Under the pieces are notes generated by a model that saw only the letters and a list, made by a program, of their open reading frames with translations, did not search any database and was not told the DNA's origin. Of a stretch of DNA of 24,187 nucleotides, positions 11,731 through 19,678 are shown in pieces. Within the stretch, counting starts at the first letter, position 1, and each line of letters begins with the position of its first letter. Source of the DNA: Chara braunii (Eukaryota; Streptophyta; Charophyceae; Charales; Characeae); contig BFEA01000075.1 of NCBI GenBank assembly GCA_003427395.1, positions 360,465 to 384,651 of the forward strand. The letters run 5' to 3'. Made by a program: the position numbers and the translations under genes.

Positions 11731-12060
11731 CCGCCACCGCTGTGAAAAACCGTCAGCGCTTCCGCACCACTGCCGTTAAACCCAGTGCCGCCGCCGCAAA
11801 AATTCGGCAGCGCTTCAGCACCACCGCCGTTAAACCAATGCCACCGCCACAAAATTTCGGCAGCGCTTCCGCACCACTGCCGTCAAAACCAGTGCTGCCG
11901 CCGCAAAAATTCTACAGCACTTCCGCAGTACGTCAACAAAATTACAGTTGCCGCCGTGCAAAACGGGCAGTGTCTCCCCTGCACCGCTTGCTGAAGACTT
12001 GCCGCCGCCGTGCCAAACGGCCAGAGTCTCCCCTGCACCGCTTGCCAAAAACTTGCCACA
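11731..12060. repeat. GC-rich minisatellite, ~54-bp unit
   Basis: The marker CCGCCRC/CCGCCGTG followed by an A-run recurs at 11791, 11844, 11898, 11951 and 12005, giving periods of 53 or 54 bp, with a looser copy at about 11731. Within the units, CAGCGCTTCCGCACC-like blocks recur at 11754, 11808, 11861 and 11915. The last two units have diverged to a CAGTGTCTCCCCTGCACCGC form. The plus-strand open frame 11655-12239 runs through the array, but 53-bp steps shift the frame between units, so selection for a repeated protein is unlikely. Confidence 0.8.
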
Positions 12061-12283
12061 AAAAGCAGCACCTCCCACTCGCACCATGCAGCACGGTGGC
12101 TATGGCAGCCTCTCCCTTCCCTTCTCACTACACACCTCCACTTTCCACTCTCGCACCTCCACCGGCAACACCGCTCTACAGCAGCAGCCAGCCAGCATTC
12201 ACTCAAGTGAATGTCCCAGCAGCACTGCCACAAGTGTGAGGCTGCTGGGTGGAGTGTTGGCTTTTATAGCAAGCCGAAGGGAT

Positions 12284-12304
12284 GTGGGCAGCTGCCTTGC
12301 CCAC
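12284..12304. repeat. Perfect hairpin, 7-bp stem
   Basis: GTGGGCA and TGCCCAC pair around GCTGCCT. It is followed by an imperfect 10-bp stem at 12414-12440 (CATCTGGCCT with AGGCCACATG, one mismatch, 7-nt loop). This is the left edge of the hairpin-dense block. Confidence 0.75.
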
Positions 12305-12487
12305 AGTCAGGCAAAAATTCGTCAGAACTCCTAACCCTTGATCTAAATCGATGGCTAAGAGCTCTGAGTTTTGGTTTTCCCCTACGGGAACCAAGGTCGT
12401 CCATTCTCGAAAGCATCTGGCCTCTCCCGCAGGCCACATGCTCCTTGAAATGGATGTACCCAGGCATTCTCTGCAGCCTGTACAACT

Positions 12488-12540
12488 GAACAGGCGCAGT
12501 CCCATCAGCCCCTAGAAGCTTCTAGGGGCGGCACCTGTTC
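12488..12540. repeat. Long hairpin centred on a 20-bp perfect palindrome
   Basis: CCCCTAGAAGCTTCTAGGGG (12509-12528) is a perfect palindrome. Flanking GAACAGGCGCAG (12488-12499) and CGGCACCTGTTC (12529-12540) also pair with few mismatches, although the left side has 9 unpaired bases, so the structure is a hairpin with a one-sided bulge. Confidence 0.8.
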
Positions 12541-12634
12541 TACGGCCGTGGCCACGTTCGCGGCCACTACATTTTTCTCCCCTTTTCCTCCCTTCCTCTT
12601 CTTCTACCTACCTCCTGTATCTTCTCTGAGCCCG

Positions 12635-12652
12635 CGGCCACATACGTGGCCG
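12635..12652. repeat. Perfect hairpin, CGGCCAC/GTGGCCG
   Basis: A 7-bp stem encloses ATAC. A sister structure, GTGGCC/GGCCAC with an 8-nt loop, lies about 85 bp to the left in the 12540-12570 segment. Confidence 0.75.
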
Positions 12653-12742
12653 TTACTTTCTCTTCCCCTTTCTTTCTTTTTCTTTCTTCTTCTCTTTTTG
12701 TTTTGTTTTTCTTTTTTTTACCCCCCTTCGTTTCTCTGTGCA

Positions 12743-12778
12743 GGGGGCATTCGCCGTTCGAAACGAACGGCCGCCCCC
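12743..12778. repeat. Two-tier hairpin with outer G5C/GC5 arms
   Basis: GCCGTTCG (12753-12760) and CGAACGGC (12764-12771) pair around AAA, and outside them GGGGGC (12743-12748) pairs with GCCCCC (12773-12778). The overall stem is 14 bp with a small asymmetric internal loop. Confidence 0.8.
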
Positions 12779-12887
12779 TCCTAGTCATTTCACAGAGTCG
12801 AACTAGAGTCAAGCTCAAAAAGGGTCTTCTTTTCCCCCTGCACCCGTACCTGGGCACCTATGGCACCAAGTACGGCGTCATTCTGCA

Positions 12888-12910
12888 GCCCGTTGCTCGG
12901 AAGAACGGGC
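12888..12910. repeat. Perfect hairpin, GCCCGTT/AACGGGC
   Basis: A 7-bp stem encloses a 9-nt loop, just left of the poly-G run and the sequence gap. Confidence 0.7.
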
Positions 12911-12933
12911 GCAGACTTGGTCTTCATAAATAA

Positions 12934-13166
12934 GGGGGGGGGGGGGGGGGGNNNNNNNNNNNNNNNNNNNNNNNNNNNNNNNNNNNNNNNNNNNNNNNNN
13001 NNNNNNNNNNNNNNNNNNNNNNNNNNNNNNNNNNNNNNNNNNNNNNNNNNNNNNNNNNNNNNNNNNNNNNNNNNNNNNNNNNNNNNNNNNNNNNNNNNNN
13101 NNNNNNNNNNNNNNNNNNNNNNNNNNNNNNNNNNNNNNNNNNNNNNNNNNNNNNNNNNNNNNNNNN

Positions 13167-13213
<47 letters not shown>
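12934..13213. other. Assembly gap flanked by poly-G and (TC)n
   Basis: G18 occupies 12934-12951, unknown bases run from 12952 to 13166 (215 N), and a (TC)n microsatellite occupies 13167-13213. Open frames crossing the Ns are artefacts. The gap size may be an estimate. Confidence 0.95.
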
Positions 13214-13215
<2 letters not shown>

Positions 13216-13252
13216 AACGTAGCCGCCTTGGACGGCAGATTCATTCGATTTT

Positions 13253-13270
13253 GTCCATTCGTGGATGGAC
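13253..13270. repeat. Perfect hairpin right of the gap
   Basis: GTCCAT and ATGGAC pair around a 6-nt loop. GAGGC/GCCTC with a 3-nt loop follows at 13275-13287. At 13447-13458, CCAGTGCACTGG is a perfect 12-bp palindrome, overlapped by a CTGGGG/CCCCAG stem (13455-13475). Confidence 0.7.
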
Positions 13271-13535
13271 TGTCGAGGCTCAGCCTCCTGATGAATCGGT
13301 GGAAGTCCGACGAAACAGTCTGACACAGTCATGTCTCTCAAGTGACAACCACTTACTAATCTTAATAATAAAAAAAAAAACAAGAAAAACAAAAACAAAA
13401 ACACTTACCTTACTGTCAAATGGTCGGCCGTTCTTCAGGGCGCTGACCAGTGCACTGGGGATCTAAACGCCCCAGACACTTCCCACGGCACCAAGTGGCG
13501 CCTTACATTCAACTTCATTTTTTTTTTTTTTTCGT

Positions 13536-13618
13536 CGTTGGCTTATTGCCAACGGTCACTTCCCACGGTCTGCAGATATGCAGATCCGGTAGATCTGGTT
13601 TCGAGTCCTAATGGACTC
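13536..13618. repeat. Run of four consecutive hairpins
   Basis: CGTTGGC/GCCAACG (13536-13554, 5-nt loop), TCTGCA/TGCAGA (13569-13584, 4-nt loop), CAGATC/GATCTG (13581-13597, 5-nt loop) and GAGTCC/GGACTC (13603-13618, 4-nt loop) follow each other almost without spacers. A 12-bp direct repeat, CACTTCCCACGG, occurs at 13477 and 13557. The GGTTTCGAGTCC at about 13598 resembles a pol III B box, but no A box lies at the expected distance. Confidence 0.75.
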
Positions 13619-13720
13619 AAACGAGTTGGACCGTTTCTCGATTTATGCGTGTCATCCTTGCACAGGGCCATACTGATTCGCGCACGGCCAACCTCGGTCG
13701 CGTGATGTCTGAGATCAAGC

Positions 13721-13942
13721 GGTCGAAATCGACCACGTCACTTCATACTGGAAAAGGGCAGCTCCAAAAGGAGCCAGCCTAGTAGGATCTGTCAACTTCG
13801 ATCCTTAAATCTGCGAGGTGGAAATTCGACATGATACCTACTGGGCTAGCTCTTGCTCATGATGTAATAGGAGCAGCCCTCCTATATGAAGGGTTGTTCC
13901 CAGTGGACCGCCCATATATGGTTAGGCAGACGTTGTCTGCCT
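13721..13942. repeat. Hairpin series, middle part
   Basis: GGTCGA/TCGACC (13721-13734, 2-nt loop), GCTCC/GGAGC (13761-13774), AGGATC/GATCCT (about 13784-13806, longer loop), ATAGGAG/CTCCTAT (13867-13885, 5-nt loop) and AGGCAGAC/GTCTGCCT (13924-13942, 3-nt loop) are all perfect stems. The stem sequences are unrelated to each other. Confidence 0.75.
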
Positions 13943-14057
13943 GCCCTCTCTTCCGTAGTCAGCCACCTATTGAGAACCTGAGCGGCCACCCACCCAATTG
14001 TAAGGCCGCGCCGCTGGCTCTTCGGCTCTTGGTGCGGAATCAACCCCGCAGACCAAG

Positions 14058-14081
14058 AAAAAAAAAAAAAAAAAAAAAAAA
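14058..14081. repeat. Poly-A tract
   Basis: About 23 A residues form a homopolymer. It could be a retroposon tail on the plus strand, but I see no matching target-site duplication or SINE body. Confidence 0.7.
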
Positions 14082-14154
14082 GGCCTCCTATTCCTTCCGC
14101 GTCGTGGCCCCGTACCCGGCGTGTCCCTCTTTTTAGCCCACTTAGGCCCTGAAT

Positions 14155-14455
14155 CGCGCGGCTATTAAGCCGCGCGACATTATTTTAGGTAGAATAGGTC
14201 AAACTTCGACATTCCCATGCCCGCACGCCTCTGCGGCCTCGACAAAAGTGAAACACTTCCAATCACTTTCGTTACTCTCGGACGCCACACGCGTCCGGAC
14301 TAAAGTCCGAAAACTTTTAGTCTCTCAGTCATAGGTCAAGTCGGAATAACCTTTTGGCAAACGTCAGTCTCATAAAGTCCTTCAATTCGACGAAAAAGTC
14401 GGACAGCGTCCGACGTTAAAAAATCCCGGCAAATACCCTTGTCAGGGTATTTGCC
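14155..14455. repeat. Hairpin series, right part
   Basis: Perfect stems: CGCGCGGC/GCCGCGCG (14155-14176, 6-nt loop), CCGCA/TGCGG (14221-14236), CGGACGC/GCGTCCG (14279-14297, 5-nt loop), CGGACT/AGTCCG (14296-14309), GTCGGAC/GTCCGAC (14398-14414, 3-nt loop) and GGCAAATACCC/GGGTATTTGCC (14428-14455, 11-bp stem, 6-nt loop). A further stem, TGGCTGA/TCAGCCA, is at 14863-14881. Confidence 0.8.
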
Positions 14456-14479
14456 TCGACAACGTAGTCCGTTGCATGA

Positions 14480-15520
14480 TCCATCATAAGTTGCACTAAT
14501 CTTGTTGGTCATTGTTGTCAACACCGACATCGTTTTGCGTACCAAGCGAGCTAACTTCCCCAGGGTCGTGCAGTATGCCTAGCTAGTGATCTTCTCGATG
14601 ATCGCTTTTGCATCCCAACAAACTGCTCAGTTGAGGCATGCGGGGAACTATTAAACTGCAAGTGAGGGTCTGCATTGATTAACAGCCACAGTAGAGTACT
14701 TTTGTTTTAAGACGGATCTGAAGGTGTATTGATACCCTCCGATCTCGCATGAATCAAGTGCCTAAAGGATCAACAGCGACCAACACGACACAAACGAATG
14801 CAGGTGGAGATAAGTTGTACCTAGCCTAGGCCCTATCCTGTCGTAGGGGTTCGTGAGAGGTATGGCTGACGCACTCAGCCAGAGCGACTGCGAAAGCTCC
14901 ATTTGTACCATGAATCAGACCAACTCCTGCGTCACGCGGCCGGGAGAGTCCCTAGTAATTTTGTTACCAAGACTCAAATAAACGATAGACTCGACTCTTA
15001 TCTCACCAACATCTCGCGGGAATAAAACTCTCTGAGACGACCACACTCCTCATGCCTTACCCTTTGGTGAGACATGGGTCCGCTGCCAGGTTGCGCCGAT
15101 CAGCAGTCAACACTGGGGGTTGCATCCCGGTGATGTCAGATTAACCCTTAGCAAGGTCTCTCATATATGTCTTAAGAATGACATCACTGTCGTTGAACGG
15201 TGTGTCGCAATAAACTCAGGTCCACTGCGAGACTACACAGAGATCTGTTCAACTTAAAGACATTTACCAGCTCCCTATGAAACAACATAGAGGGCACGAC
15301 GTCCTTTCCAAAACCAAAATTCACCGCCAGATTCACCGTGTTGTGGCCTCCCACGTGATTAGAGCAAGTAGACCATATATCTTAAATATCATTTTTCAAA
15401 ATGTTTGTCATATTCTCGACATTTCAAAATTTCAGCAATAAACTTGAATAATTATTTACCTCGGTCCTTCTCGTCAGACTTTATCACTCAAATTGCTTTC
15501 CATGTCATTTGATTTTTTAG
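14480..15520. other. Stretch without a recognisable gene
   Basis: Apart from the 14863-14881 hairpin I see no coding frame of note and no RNA gene. Confidence 0.5.
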
Positions 15521-15705
15521 CCACTCTCCACTTGAAGGGGAATCAACCATAAAATTTTTAAGCCACCCTCCCACTTGAGGATGAGTTATCCATAAAAATC
15601 ATTAAAACATATTTCACTTGAAGATGAGTCCAAAGGAAACATTAACCACCTTTCACTTGAAGGGGTGTCAACCATAGAACCACTCGTCACTTAGAGAGCA
15701 ATTTT
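15515..15705. repeat. Degenerate ~40-bp tandem repeat
   Basis: CACTTGARGRKGA followed by a CCATARAA-like segment occurs at 15529, 15572, 15615 and 15654, with a weaker unit (TCACTTAGAG) at 15687. Spacings are 43, 43, 39 and about 34 bp, so the array is old and eroded. Confidence 0.65.
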
Positions 15706-16610
15706 CGGGTCCTCGTCACAACTCAGCTCCAACAATAACATTCGGCATAGATAAGCATTTGAGTTTCAAAACACTCATAAATTCATTATGATTTTCACAT
15801 CATTTCACCAAAATGAATTGTTATCCCCCTTCTTATCCTTAAGTCTCTTGTTTGTCTGTACGGTAGACTGTACAAGTATATAGAAGAGTATGTAGTTTAC
15901 ACTTTTCACACTCACCATATATACAAGATGCATTATGTGCATCCTTCGCACAAAAATCATCATATATTGGAATAAGTCCGCGCATGTGAGACTGATTGCG
16001 ATCGTCATACACAGAAAGACAATCTCAAAGTCTCTGATACACTCGGAGTTGGGATACCCCAACTCAAAATTGTAACAAAAATAGTCTCAACCCTTACATG
16101 TACTCAGAGTCGAACCGTGTCAACCCAATATGGACTCAGGTAGTCACAATATCATTAGGCATCGCACAACTGTCATGGTCTCAATGACCAAAGTCAACAA
16201 AGCTAGTCTCAATCGAGGTGCAATCGCACCCCTCAACTCAAAAGGAACAAAATGAACGCAAAATTGTATCCAAGTATCAAACAAATAAACTGAAGTACAA
16301 TGAGACCTCTATTAATCGAATGTTTAAGGCGACCTCGAGTCAAAACACTGTCCATATCACTCTCTCACATCATAGCACGACCCAGAAAGAAATTCTTATA
16401 CCAACCCACGAGGTCATAGTATCACCAAACATAAAGCTAAAATTTATCAATTTTAGCATATCTTATATATACAGACGTATGGGTGACCACATCCCTATCT
16501 CTTGCGGTGACATGGCTAAAAAATAATTACAATTCGTAAAATACAATCACCTTACCGCAAATCTTGGGGCAATATTTTCAAAATAATGTGAGAGAAGGTT
16601 AACATGTGTC
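15705..16610. other. AT-rich stretch without a recognisable gene
   Basis: The only pattern I see is a recurring AGTCTCAA/ACTCA motif between about 16080 and 16240. Open frames at 15805-16062 (minus) and 16218-16526 (plus) show no family motif. Confidence 0.5.
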
Positions 16611-16654
16611 TCTATTTTCAGGTTATTTTCAACTGCTTCAGTCGGGTGTGAGGT

Positions 16655-17358
16655 ACGTGGATGGGAAAACATGAAACTGTTTTCACAAGCTTCGGCCACT
16701 TCAGGTCATTTAAGAGGTTTCAGATTCCCACCTGAAACTCCCGTAATGACTTGAAGTGGCTGAAGTTTTTGAAAGTGGTTTTAGGTCCCCCCATCCAAGC
16801 ATTTGGATTGGGGGACTTAAAACCGGTTTCAGGAGCTTCAGTCACTTCATATCATTTCAGAGGTTTCAGGTCTCCCCACCTACAACTCCTGAAATGATCT
16901 GAAGTGGTTGAAAATCTGAAAGCGGTTTCAGATGTCCCCATCCAACCATTCGGATAAGGGGACCTGAAACCTCTTTCAAAAGCTTCAGCCACTTCAGATC
17001 ATTTCAGAGGTTTCAGGTCTCTCCATCTGAAACTCTTGAAATAATTTGAAGTGGCTGAAAATCTGAAAGCGGTTTCAGATACCCACATCCAACAATTTGG
17101 ATGGGAGAACCTGAAACCACTTTCAGAAGCTTCAACCACTTCTGATCATGTTAGAGGTTTCAGGCCTCCCCATCTGAAACTTCTGAAATAATATGAAGTT
17201 GCTGAAAATCTGAAAGTGGTTTGAGATGCATCAATCCAACCATTTCGATGAGGGGGACCTGAAATCACTTTCAGAAGCTTCAGCCACTTCAGGTTATTTT
17301 AGAGGTTTCAGGCCTCCCCACCTGAAACTCCTGAAATAACTTGAAGTGACCCACAACA
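16655..17358. repeat. 147-bp satellite made of two alternating long hairpins
   Basis: The block GCTTCRGYCACTTC begins units at 16689, 16835, 16982, 17129 and 17277, giving periods of 146, 147, 147 and 148 bp. The last unit is partial. Each monomer contains hairpin A (example 16985-17017 with 17026-17058: 33-bp arms, 8-nt loop, about five mismatches) and hairpin B (example 16770-16798 with 16803-16831: 29-bp arms, 4-nt loop, four mismatches). Together they fill almost the whole monomer. There is no open frame of interest. Confidence 0.9.
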
Positions 17359-17409
17359 ACTTTGAATCGAAACAAAACAGGCAAAAAAAATAAAGAAAAA
17401 AAACATAAA

Positions 17410-17530
17410 ATATGACCCCTAAACCACCTATAACTCCTGAAATGGCATGAAGTGTCTTCAAGTCATTCCAGTGATTTCAGACCTCTCATAACAGATTTCA
17501 GGATCTTTTATTCTGAAATTCCAGGAGGTC
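17410..17530. repeat. Diverged outlying copy of the hairpin-A module
   Basis: ACTCCTGAAATGGCATGAAGTG followed by CTTCAAGTCATTCCAGTGATTTCAG repeats the hairpin-A vocabulary about 70 bp beyond the array, past an A-rich spacer (17380-17415). It is related to the satellite but rearranged and eroded. Confidence 0.6.
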
Positions 17531-18107
17531 GTTAACCACTTGTGAAGAATGTACACGTCTAAAGAGGACATGTACCACAATCAAATTCAAACCAGTACTC
17601 CTGATAAGATCGCATCCTCGTTGTGATCACTCGATACACTCAAGCCTACACTTTAAGTCATACCCTCAACAAATTTTCACCCTCAGCGACCCATACTCGC
17701 GCGAGGCTCACGCTTATATCATGATCTCGCTCTAACCATTCCACCTTCTATCATGGGGTAGACAACAAAATCTAGAAAGGAAAAATTCCAAGTGAATTTG
17801 TGAACTCTCATGATCCAACATATACTTACACACACTAAAATATACATTTTATCTAACTCACACAATATACAACTAAGATCCTATCAACTAACATGAAGTT
17901 GGGGTCACACAAACAGTTAGCCCGCTATCTCAGCCTCTATGTCCTTGTATATATATACACCTGAATTTATTAAACACAAACCCAAATGGTTCAAACTTCC
18001 TAAACCCAAGGATCGTTTCACACTGCTATACTCTTTCTAACCCTATCCTTTTACCATTTCTTCAAGTCCTTTCGTTCTCTCATCCACCCTTCTCGTAGCC
18101 TTGGCTT
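17530..18107. other. Stretch without a recognisable gene
   Basis: A TATATATATA run occurs at about 17948-17957, with no supported gene start downstream on either strand. Confidence 0.5.
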
Positions 18108-19065
18108 CTCTACTTATCATGATTACCACCGTGAGCGTTGTCATCATGTTCCTTTCCACTCCGACTTCCACTTATGGTTTCGGCGGCGCCCTTCACAACC
18201 TCCAATGCCTTGTTTGCCGCCGCCACGACCTCCATTGCCACGTCCACTATTCCTGTGGCCTCTTCCAACATCTTGCCTTTAGCCTCCTCCATCGATCGCG
18301 CTGCCTTGGGAGATTTTTTGTGCCCGTTCATGAAGCAGTCCCATAGTTTGGGTTGGGGTTGTTGGAGGTCAAGGTTGTACCATGCTCATTTGTTGGTCCG
18401 AATAACGTCTATATTGGTTTGCGGCATCCTGACTACCTAGTGTCCAGGACACATACGGATTATACGTTGGCCACATACTCGTTTGATTGCATGGCATCCA
18501 CTGCACATGTAGTACCTACTCAGTCGGAGGGCGTCCCATTAGTGATAATCCGCTCCCTAACCTTTGTGGGTTGGTCGCCACCTACTGCGAACTGCCCCTT
18601 TCCGGTACCTTGACCTCGTTGAGTCAGGTTCTTCGCTTTCCGTCGTGCCTTTGTCAATTTGGGAGGTTCATGCTCCTCCTTCACCTCAACCACCTTCTTG
18701 CCTTTGTCTTTTTCCTGAACACTACTTCGCCTTTTCTAGGTCTTCGTGAGATGGAGTGAATCTCGATCATCATTACTTACCTCCTCTCAACCCTGACCAG
18801 CCGACTCGCTTGATGTACCTTCCACAACTTTCCGTTTGCCTTTTCTGGCCTATTTTAGTCGCGTCATCCTTTCTTTCAATATCCCCACTTGCCTTTGTAT
18901 GCTACTTAATTCTCCTCGCGTTGACGCAACCCTGACTAGTTGCACATGACTTCCACAATGTTGATCCTCCATTCCGTCTTCTGGAAATCTTAATCTCAAT
19001 TTCTCAAATAATTTTTCGGCTTGCTTTAGGTTTGCGACTTCAACATGAAGACTGCGTAGCATTGT
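18108..19065 (-). pseudogene. Decayed coiled-coil/charged protein gene, unidentified
   Basis: Reading the minus strand from the ATG at 19062, a helix-rich segment with heptad-like leucines (ending IQRQVGILKERMTRLK) runs to a TAG at 18850-18852. The same frame then continues with protein-like sequence past a TGA at 18787-18789 and a TAG at 18736-18738. It goes on into a Lys/Glu-rich part (KGKKVVEVKEE) and a Gly/Gln part before a TGA at 18520-18522. Another frame carries on around 18590-18380 with a Trp/Tyr/Gln-rich segment (PTYNPYVSW, DQQMSM). A third frame (18331-18110) gives an Ala/Glu-rich helix (AMEVVAAANKALEVVKG). Three frames in succession with interspersed stops indicate one old gene with two frameshifts and several nonsense changes. 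I cannot name the family. A gag-like or transposon accessory protein is a guess based on composition and its position beside the retroelement remnant. An AG|GTAAGT 5' splice-like site lies at about 18775-18780, so part of the structure could instead be an intron. Confidence 0.55.
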
Positions 19066-19678
19066 GCTTGCGTTCGGAGCCGAACCCGAACATGCTCGCC
19101 TGAACGCGAACTAGCGCCAAAAACCCTCCGAACGCGGACATAAAAAAAGAAGAAAAAATCCCAGAAAAAATATGAAAACAAATATGAAATGTAAAACAAC
19201 AATACCAACAACTTTTGTTTTGGAAACATGTTCAAATTCTTAGCCAAACGTGAGTTAAAAATCAAAAACCGAAAAAAAAAATATATATATATAGAAGGTC
19301 ACCAGGCCGTATATATGGGGTCCGAACCGGATGACGTTCGGCTCCCGCCAAAAATTATTTCGGGGCCTAAAAATAATTGTTTTTTTCTTAGGTTACCAGA
19401 GTGGTGTTGATGGTTCAATTATAGTGAGACAAACATTCGCAAAGTGTAAAATACACAATGGACGTATGCACACAGTCACCGAAGTGACACATAGACACAG
19501 TATAGTAAACCCGTAGGTTTCCACTTCGTAAACCACCGCACCCAAGAACCACCGTCATACCGCCAACCATCCTTGGTGACAGTCCGTCGTCGTCACAGTC
19601 GCCCGTCACCGAAGGAACCGAGAGGTCAAACTAAATTGATACCTACGTACTTATAGGACCGCAAAATGTACGGGTTAG
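19066..19678. other. Spacer between the two divergent pseudogenes
   Basis: It contains an (AT)n run at 19280-19292, AC-rich sequence from 19440, and a CGAACGCGGA/TTCGGCTCCG-type recurring motif near 19070-19135 and 19320-19355. No gene or promoter can be supported. Confidence 0.45.

Noticed and set aside
11655-12239. Plus-strand 194-codon Ala/Pro/Arg-rich frame
   Set aside because: It is a translation of the 54-bp minisatellite, whose 53-bp steps shift the frame between units.
12790-13404. Open frames on both strands crossing the assembly gap
   Set aside because: They consist largely of unknown bases plus translated poly-G and (TC)n, so they have no coding evidence.
13598-13610. B-box-like GGTTTCGAGTCC
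   Set aside because: No A box is found at tRNA-like distance, and the bases are accounted for by adjacent short hairpins.
14428-14455. 11-bp hairpin as an intrinsic transcription terminator
   Set aside because: No T-run follows it, there is no gene upstream, and the DNA looks eukaryotic.
16655-17358. CRISPR-like array
   Set aside because: The repeats are contiguous 147-bp palindromic units without unique spacers, and the sequence is eukaryotic in character.
18101-18759. Plus-strand open frames over the 18.1-18.8 kb segment
   Set aside because: The minus strand has the more protein-like composition (heptads, charged linker) continuing across the region, so the plus frames are treated as shadows.
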